The notes beneath the pieces are model-generated. The model was not told the DNA's origin. It was given only the letters and a program-made list of their open reading frames with translations, and made no database searches. A stretch of 64,000 nucleotides of DNA, from the NCBI RefSeq assembly GCF_001654855.1, contig NZ_LXEN01000097.1:1-64000 (forward strand), read 5' to 3'. Origin of the DNA: Proteus myxofaciens ATCC 19692 (lineage in GTDB: Bacteria; Pseudomonadota; Gammaproteobacteria; Enterobacterales; Enterobacteriaceae). The translations under genes and the position numbers were made by a program. Positions 55,179 to 64,000 of this stretch are shown here, one piece after another (position 1 is the stretch's first letter; the number at the start of each line of letters is the position of its first letter).

Positions 55179-56519
55179 GTGGATATTCAGTTGCTGTATG
55201 GATTAATTGGTTTGCTAAGTGGTGTATTAATCGGTGGCATTGTTGTTTGGTGGCTGGTTCAACAACGCTTATCAGAAAAAGAAATAATGTTACGTGACGG
55301 TTATACTCAAATCGCTGTTGCGCAAGAAAAAGCGACTGTCATTCCTGCACTGCAACAACAGATTGACCAATTAGAGCAAGAAGTTCGTGCTCAGCGAGAA
55401 ACCATAACATCACAAGAAGCTGAATTAAGGGAAGTGACAACCCGTTTTGAAGAAAGTCGTGTATCAGCAGAAGATAAACAGCGATTATTGCTTAATAGTG
55501 AACAACGACTCGCTACACAATTTGAAAATTTAGCTCATCGTATTTTTGAGCAAAGTGGTCGTAAGGCTGAAGAACTCAATCGCCAAGGATTAACTCATCT
55601 TCTTTCTCCTTTTCGTGAACAGCTAGAAAGTTTTCGTAAGCAAGTTCAAGAAGGATTTGGGCAAGAGGCAAGAGAACGGCACACGTTAGTGTATGAAATT
55701 CGCCAACTCCAACAACTTAATGTCAAAATGGCGCAAGAAGCAGTTAATCTAACAAATGCATTAAAAGGTGATAATAAAATACAAGGAAACTGGGGTGAAA
55801 CAGTACTATCACGTATATTAGAATCATCAGGTTTACGTGAAGGATATGAATTTGAAACTCAAGTGAGTATTCGTCATGAACAAGGTGGGCGTTATCAACC
55901 TGATGTGATTGTTCATTTACCTCATGGCAGAGACGTCGTAATTGATGCGAAAATGTCACTTGTTGCTTATGAAAAATATTTTACAAGTAATGATGATCAT
56001 GAAAGAAAACAAGCTTTAGCGGCACATGTAAACTCAATCAGAACTCATATTAGAGGATTAAGTGTTAAGGATTACCACAAATTACCCGGTGTAACGTCAT
56101 TAGATTATGTTTTAATGTTTATACCCATTGAGCCTGCTTATCTCGTTGCAATTGGACATTCTCCCGATTTATTAGAGGAAGCATTAAAACATAATATTAT
56201 GTTAGTTGGGCCATCCACTCTACTTGTTGCTTTGCGTACTATTGCATCCTTATGGCGCTATGAATATCAAAGTCAAAATGCACAAGAAATTGCAAATAGA
56301 GCGGCTAAAATGTATGACAAGTTACGACTTTTCGTTGATGATATGCAGGGGCTAGGAAATAGTATTCAAAAAGCGCAATCTAGCTATCTACTAGCAATGA
56401 AAAAACTCTCTGAAGGTCGTGGGAATCTTATTAATCAAGCAGAAGGTTTTAAAACGTTAGGCGTTGAGATAAAAAAAACCATTGATAAAGATCTCGTTGA
56501 AAAATCAGCTTCTGATTGA
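55179..56519 (+). CDS. rmuC: DNA recombination protein RmuC
   Basis: The 446-residue protein begins at GTG 55179 with AAAGGG upstream. N-terminal membrane helix (LLYGLIGLLSGVLIGGIVVW), long coiled coil (about 30-150), then the RmuC PD-(D/E)xK-like region (GNWGETVLSRILESSGLREG, PDVIVHLPHGRDVVIDAKMS). It limits sequence inversions at short inverted repeats. Next to ubiE, as in E. coli. Confidence 0.94.
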   Translation: MDIQLLYGLIGLLSGVLIGGIVVWWLVQQRLSEKEIMLRDGYTQIAVAQEKATVIPALQQQIDQLEQEVRAQRETITSQEAELREVTTRFEESRVSAEDKQRLLLNSEQRLATQFENLAHRIFEQSGRKAEELNRQGLTHLLSPFREQLESFRKQVQEGFGQEARERHTLVYEIRQLQQLNVKMAQEAVNLTNALKGDNKIQGNWGETVLSRILESSGLREGYEFETQVSIRHEQGGRYQPDVIVHLPHGRDVVIDAKMSLVAYEKYFTSNDDHERKQALAAHVNSIRTHIRGLSVKDYHKLPGVTSLDYVLMFIPIEPAYLVAIGHSPDLLEEALKHNIMLVGPSTLLVALRTIASLWRYEYQSQNAQEIANRAAKMYDKLRLFVDDMQGLGNSIQKAQSSYLLAMKKLSEGRGNLINQAEGFKTLGVEIKKTIDKDLVEKSASD

Positions 56520-56597
56520 TTTGAATAGAAAGAGACATAAGATTTCCAAAAGACAGTATTGATTTATTAAATTTTGATTAATTAGCGGGCAAATAAT

Positions 56598-57353
56598 ATG
56601 ACTCAACAAACTAAGGAAACGACTGATTTTGGTTTCCAAACCGTTGGCAAAGACGAAAAGCAAACTATGGTTGCACGAGTTTTTCACTCTGTTGCATCTA
56701 AATACGATTTAATGAATGACTTAATGTCTTTTGGTGTTCACCGTATTTGGAAGCGTTATACGATTGAAGCTAGTGGTGTAAGACGTAATCAACGTGTACT
56801 TGATCTTGCTGGTGGAACAGGCGATTTAACCGCTAAGTTTTCTCGTCTCGTAGGGGAAAATGGTGAAGTTGTTTTAGCTGATATCAACGATTCAATGCTA
56901 AAAATGGGGCGTGAAAAGCTCCGTGACCACGGTATCGTTGGTAATGTTAACTATGTACAAGCAAACGCTGAAGAGTTACCGTTTCCTGATAACCATTTTG
57001 ATTGTATTACCATTTCATTTGGTTTACGTAATGTCACCGATAAAGCTAAAGCATTACGCTCAATGTTTCGTGTATTGAAGCCAGGTGGACGTTTATTAGT
57101 CCTTGAATTCTCAAAACCTGTCATTGAACCGTTAAGTAAGATTTATGATGCTTACTCTTTCCATATTTTACCTCGAATAGGGCAAGCGATTGTAAATGAT
57201 GCAGATAGCTACCGTTATCTCACTGAATCTATTCGTATGCATCCAGACCAAGAAACGCTAAAAGGTATGATGGAAGAAGCAGGATTTGATCAAGTTACCT
57301 ATACCAATATGACTGGAGGTATAGTTGCATTACACAAAGGATTTAAATTCTAA
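56598..57353 (+). CDS. ubiE: Ubiquinone/menaquinone biosynthesis methyltransferase
   Basis: UbiE C-methylates demethylmenaquinone and the ubiquinone precursor. The 251 residues equal the E. coli length. SAM-binding [20 protein letters not shown], family signatures [18 protein letters not shown] and [20 protein letters not shown]. First of ubiE-ubiJ-ubiB. The start has the usual N-terminal [12 protein letters not shown]. Confidence 0.97.
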   Translation: MTQQTKETTDFGFQTVGKDEKQTMVARVFHSVASKYDLMNDLMSFGVHRIWKRYTIEASGVRRNQRVLDLAGGTGDLTAKFSRLVGENGEVVLADINDSMLKMGREKLRDHGIVGNVNYVQANAEELPFPDNHFDCITISFGLRNVTDKAKALRSMFRVLKPGGRLLVLEFSKPVIEPLSKIYDAYSFHILPRIGQAIVNDADSYRYLTESIRMHPDQETLKGMMEEAGFDQVTYTNMTGGIVALHKGFKF

Positions 57354-57354
57354 A

Positions 57355-57996
57355 ATGGAAAAAGCCACTTTTTCTCATGATATCGCATCTCAAGTGCTCT
57401 ATCCATTATTAACAGTATCAATGGAAACGGCACTTAATCATGTTTTATATCAGGAAAATGTGCTTAAACCAGCCCGCAATCGTCTTGCGGGCAAAGTGTT
57501 AGCACTTTCTATCAATGAGTTTCCTCATTCCATCTACTTAATCTTTAGTGAACAGCAAGTTGACGTATTAAGCCAATGGAATGACGAGACTGATTGCACG
57601 ATAAAAACGAAATTATTAACGCTAATTAAACTGACTGATCGACAAAAAATGTCAGAGCTAATCAATCGTGGCGATATTAGTATTGAAGGCGATATGCAGG
57701 TTGTTCAAAATTGGTCTGCATTACTTGATATGGCTCAATGGGATCCTGCCCAATATCTCGCTCCTTATATTGGTGATCTTGCTGCTCAAGGGCTTTCAAA
57801 TGTCGTAGGTAAAGGAATACAAACATTTTCTGGATTATTTAGCCGACAAAAGACGTATTTACGTGACGCATTAATTGAAGAGTGGAAAACGGCACCCTCA
57901 ACATTAGAAACAATCCATTTTTACGATGAAATAGAACAAGTTGCACAGCAAACGGCCGAATTAGAAAAACGGTTAGGTAAATTGGAGAAAAAATAA
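57355..57996 (+). CDS. ubiJ: Ubiquinone biosynthesis accessory factor UbiJ
   Basis: The 213-residue protein has the SCP2-like lipid-binding domain ([20 protein letters not shown]... pattern, then [20 protein letters not shown]). It binds the quinone tail in the Ubi complex together with UbiK. ATG at 57355, one base after the ubiE stop, is chosen over an overlapping frame at 57325. It overlaps the ubiB start by one base. Confidence 0.92.
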   Translation: MEKATFSHDIASQVLYPLLTVSMETALNHVLYQENVLKPARNRLAGKVLALSINEFPHSIYLIFSEQQVDVLSQWNDETDCTIKTKLLTLIKLTDRQKMSELINRGDISIEGDMQVVQNWSALLDMAQWDPAQYLAPYIGDLAAQGLSNVVGKGIQTFSGLFSRQKTYLRDALIEEWKTAPSTLETIHFYDEIEQVAQQTAELEKRLGKLEKK

Positions 57997-59633
57997 TGCT
58001 CCTCAGCGAGTTAAAGCGCTTTTATCATATTATTCAGGTATTTTTGTCCTATGGGCTTGATGAGTTAATTCCTCAACATAAAATTACTTTACCAGCAAGA
58101 TTAGGGTGTAAAGCAGTATTTTGGATAAAAAATAAACATCCTGATAAACCATTAGGTGAGCGCTTACGACTCGCGCTACAAACATTAGGCCCAGTTTGGA
58201 TAAAATTAGGGCAAATGTTATCAACTCGCCGTGATCTATTTCCTCCTCATATTGCTGACCAGCTCGCGTTATTACAAGATAGAGTAGCGCCTTTTGATGG
58301 CAAAAAAGCGAGACAATATATCGAAAAATCATTTGGTTGCCCTATTGAGCAATGGTTTGATGATTTTGATGAAAATCCATTAGCCTCAGCCTCTATTGCT
58401 CAGGTACACACTGCAAAATTAAAAGAAAATGGTAAAGAGGTTGTTCTCAAAGTTATTCGACCTGATATTTTACCTGTTATTAAAGCAGATATTCGTTTGA
58501 TGTATCGCTTAGCAAATTTAATTCCTTTCTTGCCGGATGGTCGACGTTTAAGACCAAAAGAAGTGATCCGTGAATACGAAAAAACATTATTGGATGAGTT
58601 AAATTTATTACGTGAAGCTGCCAATGCTATTCAATTACGTCGTAATTTTGAAAATAGTTCGATGCTGTATATTCCAGAAGTTTATTCTGATTATTGCCAT
58701 GAAAATGTTATGGTAATGGAACGAATTTACGGTATTCCTGTTTCTGATATTGCTGCTCTTGAAGCACAAAATACGAATATGAAACTGTTGGCTGAAAGAG
58801 GCGTTAAAGTCTTCTTTACTCAAGTATTTAGAGATAGCTTCTTCCATGCTGATATGCATCCAGGTAACGTGTTTATTAGCTTTGATCACCCACAAGATCC
58901 TTATTATATTGGAATAGATTGCGGGATAGTTGGTTCACTAAATAAAGAAGATAAACGTTATTTGGCCGAAAACTTTTTAGCCTTTTTTAATCGCGATTAT
59001 CGGAAAGTGGCAGAGCTACATGTAGATTCAGGATGGGTTCCACCTGATACGAACGTTGAAGATTTTGAATTTGCAATACGTACAGTTTGTGAACCTATCT
59101 TTGAAAAACCGTTATCTGAAATTTCTTTTGGCCATGTGTTATTAAACCTTTTCAATACAGCCCGTCGCTTTAATATGGAAGTGCAGCCACAGCTGGTTTT
59201 ATTACAAAAAACATTACTTTATATTGAAGGGCTAGGTCGTCAACTTTATCCTCAACTTGATCTTTGGAAAACAGCAAAACCTTTCTTAGAAGATTGGTTA
59301 CATAGTCAAATAGGTATTACAGCGTTATTCAATGGGTTAAAGAGCAAGGCTCCTTACTGGATTGAAAAGATGCCAGAGATACCAGAATTGGTTTATGATA
59401 GTCTGAAACAACAAAAAAATATGAAGTTAACGCTTGAAAGATTGACGGAACAAATGGGTTCGCAAAGAGTCAAACAAAAACAGTCCTTATTTTTATTGGG
59501 GATTGGTACAACACTGTTTTTATGCGGTAGCTTATTCTTTGTTTCTGGTTTTAAAACATTATTTAGTGTTTTTATCAGCTTAGGTCTTATCGCATGGATT
59601 TGGGGTTGGTTTAAATCGAGTAATGCACAATAA
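57996..59633 (+). CDS. ubiB: UbiB kinase-like ATPase for ubiquinone synthesis
   Basis: The 545-residue membrane protein of the ABC1/ADCK family has the KxGQ motif ([17 protein letters not shown]), the A-rich loop [12 protein letters not shown], a catalytic lysine in [20 protein letters not shown] and ending with two membrane helices. It supports extraction of quinone intermediates from the membrane. Last gene of the ubi operon. Confidence 0.95.
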   Translation: MLLSELKRFYHIIQVFLSYGLDELIPQHKITLPARLGCKAVFWIKNKHPDKPLGERLRLALQTLGPVWIKLGQMLSTRRDLFPPHIADQLALLQDRVAPFDGKKARQYIEKSFGCPIEQWFDDFDENPLASASIAQVHTAKLKENGKEVVLKVIRPDILPVIKADIRLMYRLANLIPFLPDGRRLRPKEVIREYEKTLLDELNLLREAANAIQLRRNFENSSMLYIPEVYSDYCHENVMVMERIYGIPVSDIAALEAQNTNMKLLAERGVKVFFTQVFRDSFFHADMHPGNVFISFDHPQDPYYIGIDCGIVGSLNKEDKRYLAENFLAFFNRDYRKVAELHVDSGWVPPDTNVEDFEFAIRTVCEPIFEKPLSEISFGHVLLNLFNTARRFNMEVQPQLVLLQKTLLYIEGLGRQLYPQLDLWKTAKPFLEDWLHSQIGITALFNGLKSKAPYWIEKMPEIPELVYDSLKQQKNMKLTLERLTEQMGSQRVKQKQSLFLLGIGTTLFLCGSLFFVSGFKTLFSVFISLGLIAWIWGWFKSSNAQ

Positions 59634-59757
59634 AAATGCAGTAAAGTTTGTTTTTAAGCAAACTAAAAGATGAATTCGAGATTCCCGAAAATTGAATTCG
59701 TTGTATATAATGGGCACTGTAATTAGTATATCCCTGTAATTAGTTGAGGAACATAAA

Positions 59758-60030
59758 ATGGGCGGTATTAGTATTTGGCAATTGATCATCATTGCTGTCA
59801 TCGTTGTATTATTATTTGGTACAAATAAATTACGCACATTAGGCTCAGATTTAGGCGCGTCGGTAAAAGGCTTTAAAAAAGCAATGGGCGACGATAATAG
59901 TAAAGAGACTGACAACGCTGAAAAAACCACTAATGATGCAGATTTTGATACAAAAAATTTAGCACAGAAGACTTCAACTGAAGGTGAGCAGAAGTCTACA
60001 ACTGAGAGCAAAAATAAAGAGCAGGTGTAA
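59758..60030 (+). CDS. tatA: Sec-independent protein translocase TatA
   Basis: The 90-residue protein has one N-terminal membrane helix ([20 protein letters not shown]), the amphipathic FGxxK hinge ([20 protein letters not shown]) and a polar acidic tail. TatA forms the variable pore. A TATAAT at 59706-59711 before it may be part of its promoter. First of tatABC. Confidence 0.95.
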   Translation: MGGISIWQLIIIAVIVVLLFGTNKLRTLGSDLGASVKGFKKAMGDDNSKETDNAEKTTNDADFDTKNLAQKTSTEGEQKSTTESKNKEQV

Positions 60031-60033
60031 ACC

Positions 60034-60543
60034 GTGTTTGACATTGGTTTTAGTCAGCTGCTATTGGTTTTGATAATAGGCCTTGTTTTTCTGGGGCCAG
60101 AACGCTTGCCCGTAGCAGTAAAAACAGTCGCTGGCTGGGTGAGAGCGTTACGTTCTCTGGCTGCAAACGTGCAAAATGAGCTAGCTCAAGAGCTAAAACT
60201 TCAAGAGCTTCAAGAAAGCTTGAAGAAAGTGGAAGAGAAAGCCAATTTGCAAAGTTTATCGCCTGAACTGAAAGCGTCTATGGATGAGTTAAAAGAAGCT
60301 GCGCAGTCTCTAAAAGAAACTTACCACGCTCCTGAAACGCCAGAATCAACAAAAGAACAGTCTGTAAAAACCGACTCTACGGAACCTTCTCCTTCAGATT
60401 TAGCCGCTGTTGCTGAAGCTGATGAAGTTAATGATGATGCTGACAGTCATAAACCTGTAACAGAAAATATCACTAAACAAGAAGTTCCTGTTGTTAAAAC
60501 AGTAGAGAAAAAATCAACTGATCAGGTCAATGGTGAACATTAA
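60034..60543 (+). CDS. tatB: Sec-independent protein translocase TatB
   Basis: The 169-residue protein starts at GTG 60034. One membrane helix ([20 protein letters not shown]), the PERLPVA motif, then a long coiled-coil-like, glutamate- and lysine-rich tail. TatB and TatC form the twin-arginine signal receptor. Confidence 0.95.
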   Translation: MFDIGFSQLLLVLIIGLVFLGPERLPVAVKTVAGWVRALRSLAANVQNELAQELKLQELQESLKKVEEKANLQSLSPELKASMDELKEAAQSLKETYHAPETPESTKEQSVKTDSTEPSPSDLAAVAEADEVNDDADSHKPVTENITKQEVPVVKTVEKKSTDQVNGEH

Positions 60544-60546
60544 AAC

Positions 60547-61326
60547 ATGGCAGTAAATGATACCCAACCGCTGATCAGCCATCTGATAGAGCTACGTAAG
60601 CGTCTTATGTATAGCTTGATTTCAGTGTTGTTGGTCTTTTTAGGGCTGGTTTATTTTTCTAACGATATCTATCAATTAGTCTCGGCACCTTTACTTGATA
60701 AGTTGCCACAAGGGTCAAATATGAGTGCAACGGATGTTGCATCTACATTTTTGACTCCGATTAAATTGACTATAATGGTATCCGTTTTTGCTTCTATCCC
60801 TGTTATTCTTTACCAGGTATGGGCTTTTATCGCACCAGCGTTATATAAACATGAACGTCGACTAATGTTGCCATTACTTGTTTCAAGTACGGTTTTATTC
60901 TATCTTGGTATGGCGTTTGCTTATTTTGTTGTGTTCCCTCTTGCCTTTGGTTTCTTTGTGAATACAACCCCTGAAGGGGTTAATTTTATTCCAGATATCA
61001 GTAAATATTTAAGCTTCGTTATGACGCTTTTTATGGCTTTTGGTGCCGCTTTTGAAGTACCTATAGCGATTATTTTACTGTGCTGGAGTGGTGTAACAAC
61101 GCCTGAAGCACTAAAGAAAAAACGCCCTTATGTATTAGTGGGCGCTTTTGTTATCGGAATGCTATTAACACCACCAGATGTTTTCTCTCAAACCTTATTG
61201 GCTATACCCATGTACTTATTATTTGAAATAGGGATCATGGTATCGCGCTTTTATGTAGGAAACGGAAGAAGACAAACATCTGAGGAAGACGCTGAAGAAG
61301 CACAAGTAGACGAGCAAAATAAATAG
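60547..61326 (+). CDS. tatC: Sec-independent protein translocase TatC
   Basis: The 259-residue protein has six membrane helices and the conserved [20 protein letters not shown] start, the first-loop Glu-rich region and PALYKHERR. It is the twin-arginine signal-peptide receptor. It is followed by a terminator, not by tatD, the usual next gene in E. coli. Confidence 0.96.
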   Translation: MAVNDTQPLISHLIELRKRLMYSLISVLLVFLGLVYFSNDIYQLVSAPLLDKLPQGSNMSATDVASTFLTPIKLTIMVSVFASIPVILYQVWAFIAPALYKHERRLMLPLLVSSTVLFYLGMAFAYFVVFPLAFGFFVNTTPEGVNFIPDISKYLSFVMTLFMAFGAAFEVPIAIILLCWSGVTTPEALKKKRPYVLVGAFVIGMLLTPPDVFSQTLLAIPMYLLFEIGIMVSRFYVGNGRRQTSEEDAEEAQVDEQNK

Positions 61327-61360
61327 GAATAAAAACAACTCATTCCTAATAAATACGATA

Positions 61361-61390
61361 TTAACCCAGCATTTGCTGGGTTAAGTTTTT
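61361..61390 (+). terminator. Terminator after tatC
   Basis: TTAACCCAGCA (61361-61371) and TGCTGGGTTAA (61374-61384) form a perfect 11-bp stem, followed by a T run. It may also serve rfaH on the other strand. Confidence 0.9.
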
Positions 61391-61396
61391 TATAGC

Positions 61397-61891
61397 TTAT
61401 TGTTTTTTGAATTCTTTATTACTAACTGATTTTTTTACTTCATTATTGAGAATTTTCAATAGCAAAATAGAGCGGTTTTCACCATCAGGCTCTTGATATA
61501 TCGCTTGTATGCCTTGAAAAATTCCTTTTGTAATTAATACATTATCACCGCTATAAGGTACGTTCTCTTCACTATAAGCAATAGGTGAGAGTTGAGATGA
61601 CTGTAAGATATCAATAACCTTTTGCTGTACTGTTACCGGAAATTTTCCAAAACGGACAAAAGAATTTACACCCCGTGTAGAACTAATTGTTGTTGTATGA
61701 ATCACTTCAGTATCAAAATGAATAAAAAGATAATTAGGGAAAAGAGGCTCTATGACCTTTGTTCTTTTACCTCTTAGTAATTTTTCTACAGTTACCATAG
61801 GTGTAAAACAAATCACATTTTGACGTTCTAAGTGTTCAATTGCGCGAGGAATTTGACCTCGCTTACAATATAGAAGGTGCCAACTTTTCAT
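61397..61891 (-). CDS. rfaH: Transcription antiterminator RfaH
   Basis: RfaH is a specialised NusG paralogue that keeps RNA polymerase moving through long operons for surface polysaccharides and pili, recruited at ops sites. The 164-residue protein has the NusG N-terminal domain ([20 protein letters not shown]) and a KOW-like C-terminal domain. Convergent with tatC. Confidence 0.93.
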   Translation of the reverse strand: MKSWHLLYCKRGQIPRAIEHLERQNVICFTPMVTVEKLLRGKRTKVIEPLFPNYLFIHFDTEVIHTTTISSTRGVNSFVRFGKFPVTVQQKVIDILQSSQLSPIAYSEENVPYSGDNVLITKGIFQGIQAIYQEPDGENRSILLLKILNNEVKKSVSNKEFKKQ

Positions 61892-62172
61892 AGTAGAGAC
61901 AATAGGTTAGTTAATTTTAATATTTTGATAATATCAAATTTATAATTAAGGTAATACCATCAACTTTAATTAATAAAATAAAGTGATATCGACTGATACT
62001 GCAAAATGCATTAAAAACGAGAGTTATACACGATAAATCTTATTGTTTAGATGAGTTTCATTGCTTTCTCAGATAGAGGTAACAAGTTCACAAAAAAGTG
62101 ATGGTAAAAATAAGAAAAAACTTCCAAGATAATTATCTTAAGTTCTACTCCATAATTATAAAGAGGTTTCAA

Positions 62173-62898
62173 ATGGACGTTTTTTTATTAAGTAACGGGA
62201 AGATTGCTGGGGATCCACAATGGTTGAGTTATGCTAAAGATAACATCGATAGCATGATTAAAAAACGCGGTATTCGCTCCGCTGTTTTAATTGCTTACGC
62301 AGTAATTCGTTCTGATCATGATAAACGCGCTCAAGAACTAGAAGATGCACTTGGAATTAAAGTAACGTGTATCGAACACTTTGATTCAGAAATAGAAGCG
62401 ATAAATCATGCTGAGTGTATTTTAGTTAGTGGTGGAAATACTTGGTTATTAAATCAAATGCTACATGAAAAAGGACTAGTTGTTCCTATTCAACGCGCTG
62501 TTCGTGAACGCAATATTCCTTATATTGGTTGGAGTGCTGGGTGTAATGTGGCTACACCAACTATTCGTACAACAAATGATATGCCTGTGCGCTCCTCTGT
62601 AATTATGCCGTCATTAGGTTTATTCCCTGTTCAAATAAATCCTCATTATATTGATACTACAATTAGTGGGCATATGGGGGAAACTCGTGATGAACGTATT
62701 GCAGAGTTTTGTGCAATTAATCCTGAAGAAATTGTTGTCGCAATTCGTGAAGGAAGTTACTTACAGATTCAAGGTGAAGAGTTACATTATTACAGCGTAA
62801 AAAAAGAAGGATTTAAAATATTCCAGCATGGTAAAATTTTTCCTGAACAATTTGATACCAAAATGCTCTCGGAATGGGTTCCATTTCGCTGTTTATAA
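62173..62898 (+). CDS. pepE: Peptidase E (alpha-aspartyl dipeptidase)
   Basis: PepE cleaves dipeptides starting with aspartate. From ATG 62173 (AAGAGG upstream) it has 241 residues (229 in E. coli). The nucleophile is the serine in GWSAGCNVATPTIRTTNDMP; SGGNTWLLN and PHYIDTTISGHMGETRDERI carry the further active-site residues. The open frame before 62173 is not conserved in style. It lies between rfaH and ubiD. Confidence 0.92.
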   Translation: MDVFLLSNGKIAGDPQWLSYAKDNIDSMIKKRGIRSAVLIAYAVIRSDHDKRAQELEDALGIKVTCIEHFDSEIEAINHAECILVSGGNTWLLNQMLHEKGLVVPIQRAVRERNIPYIGWSAGCNVATPTIRTTNDMPVRSSVIMPSLGLFPVQINPHYIDTTISGHMGETRDERIAEFCAINPEEIVVAIREGSYLQIQGEELHYYSVKKEGFKIFQHGKIFPEQFDTKMLSEWVPFRCL

Positions 62899-62968
62899 AA
62901 TCTAGCGAACAGTAATGAACAAAAAGCATTGCTTTTTAGTGAGTTATGCGTTTAGCTTATAGTGTCAT

Positions 62969-62992
62969 AAAGAGGGGATTACCCTCTTTTCT
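62969..62992 (+). terminator. Terminator after pepE
   Basis: AAAGAGGG (62969-62976) and CCCTCTTT (62982-62989) form an 8-bp stem with loop GATTA and a pyrimidine-rich run. Confidence 0.8.
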
Positions 62993-63015
62993 TTCACTCA
63001 CTGGCCCGTAATATT

Positions 63016-64000
63016 ATGATGAAATACCGCAATTTAAGAGATTTTCTTTCATTACTTGATGAGAAAGGTGAATTAAAACGTATCACCCTCGAAATAGATC
63101 CCTACCTTGAAATGACCGAAATAGCGGACAGAACGTTACGAGCTGGTGGGCCTGCATTGTTATTTGAAAATCCTAAAGGCTTTGATATGCCTGTTCTTTG
63201 CAATTTATTTGGCACACCAGAGCGTGTTGCTATGGGCATGGGACAGGATGATGTAAAAGCATTACATGAAGTAGGTAAACTGTTAGCCTTTTTAAAAGAG
63301 CCAGATCCACCGAAGGGTTTTCGTGATTTGTTTGATAAATTACCTAAATTCAAACAAGTCTTAAATATGCCAACAAAACGTTTAAGTAAAGCACCTTGCC
63401 AAGAAATCGTATTAACAGGGGATGATGTAGACTTAACAAAAATTCCTATCATGCATTGTTGGCCTGAAGATGCTGCACCGCTAATTACTTGGGGGCTTAC
63501 CGTTACTCGTGGTCCATTAAAAGAGCGACAAAATTTAGGCATCTATCGTCAGCAAGTATTAGGTAAAAATAAAGTTATTATGCGTTGGTTGTCTCATCGT
63601 GGTGGTGCATTAGATTTCCAAGAATGGTGTCAAAAACATCCTGGTGAACGTTTTCCTGTTTCTGTTGCTTTAGGTGCTGATCCCGCAACTATTTTAGGTG
63701 CTGTTACACCGGTGCCTGATACCTTATCAGAATACGCTTTTGCCGGTTTATTACGCGGTAATAAAACCGAAGTTGTAAAGTGCCTTTCTAATGATTTAGA
63801 AGTACCAGCAGGTGCAGAGATTATACTAGAAGGGTATATTGAGCCAGGAGAGCTTGCGCCTGAAGGACCTTATGGAGATCATACTGGTTACTATAATGAA
63901 ATCGATTCTTTCCCTGTTTTCACTATTACGCATTTAACGCGCCGTAAAGATGCTATTTATCATTCAACATATACAGGTCGTCCACCTGATGAGCCTGCTG
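63016..64000 (+). CDS. ubiD: 4-hydroxy-3-polyprenylbenzoate decarboxylase, partial
   Basis: UbiD decarboxylates the ubiquinone precursor using prenylated FMN. The 328 residues seen start with [20 protein letters not shown] (ATG at 63016 or 63019; no strong ribosome binding site) and carry the UbiD pattern [30 protein letters not shown]-like [14 protein letters not shown] and [11 protein letters not shown] at the edge. The 3' part is outside the window. The place after rfaH is as in E. coli. Confidence 0.95.
   Translation, partial: MMKYRNLRDFLSLLDEKGELKRITLEIDPYLEMTEIADRTLRAGGPALLFENPKGFDMPVLCNLFGTPERVAMGMGQDDVKALHEVGKLLAFLKEPDPPKGFRDLFDKLPKFKQVLNMPTKRLSKAPCQEIVLTGDDVDLTKIPIMHCWPEDAAPLITWGLTVTRGPLKERQNLGIYRQQVLGKNKVIMRWLSHRGGALDFQEWCQKHPGERFPVSVALGADPATILGAVTPVPDTLSEYAFAGLLRGNKTEVVKCLSNDLEVPAGAEIILEGYIEPGELAPEGPYGDHTGYYNEIDSFPVFTITHLTRRKDAIYHSTYTGRPPDEPA

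Overview
The window looks like a chromosome segment from Proteus or a close relative in the Morganellaceae. It is AT-rich and has enterobacterial core clusters in familiar order (metR/metE, udp, rmuC-ubiEJB-tatABC, rfaH, ubiD). It also has a lone MrpJ-like regulator and a Proteus-type beta-class GST. The species call is inference from gene content; no rRNA or intact tRNA is present.

Positions 1-23664 are an accessory, defence-rich island. Its left end lies outside the window. Its right end is marked by a 20-bp remnant of a tRNA-Leu 3' end (23645-23664) followed by a tRNA-type terminator. From left to right it holds: two overlapping reverse transcriptase genes on the minus strand that match the DRT type 3 antiphage system (the second runs off the left edge); a broken P4-type integrase; an ATPase-HNH pair resembling Septu; two fused gene remnants (YfjJ/Gp2-like and DUF262/GmrSD-like); a type I restriction-modification operon (hsdM-hsdS-hsdR) with a fourth COG2958-like nuclease gene; an AlpA regulator and a Gp2-like protein; an unrecognised 321-residue protein with a ribbon-helix-helix tail; a CP4-type block (GTPase, ArdB antirestriction protein, DUF932, WYL regulator, zinc ribbon, membrane protein, two secreted proteins of which one is IrmA-like); and a dGTPase-like HD protein next to the attachment site.

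From about 23.7 kb on the DNA reads as core or long-resident genome. It has an hxlR/GST divergent pair, the MrpJ-like regulator, and an rtcB-prfH ribosome-repair operon with a strong promoter and a short upstream reading frame. Next come deoxyribose use (deoR, deoC, deoK) and N-acetylmuramic acid use (murQ, murP, a murR-like regulator). The attenuated ilvBN operon follows with its ivbL leader peptide. Then come zitB, transporters, a PurR-box-preceded purine permease (ghxP) and a yjcE-type antiporter.

The last third is classic enterobacterial core: yigM, metR/metE with a MetJ operator, yidB, udp with two CRP-like sites, a phosphatase, a DedA protein, rmuC, the ubiquinone genes ubiE-ubiJ-ubiB, tatABC, rfaH, pepE, and the 5' part of ubiD running off the right edge. 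tatD is absent from its usual place after tatC.

The most interesting material is the island: a tandem-RT system, an ATPase-HNH system with a long N-terminal extension, a four- or formerly five-gene type I operon, a solitary dGTPase, and an antirestriction protein sharing an island with the restriction system it could inhibit.
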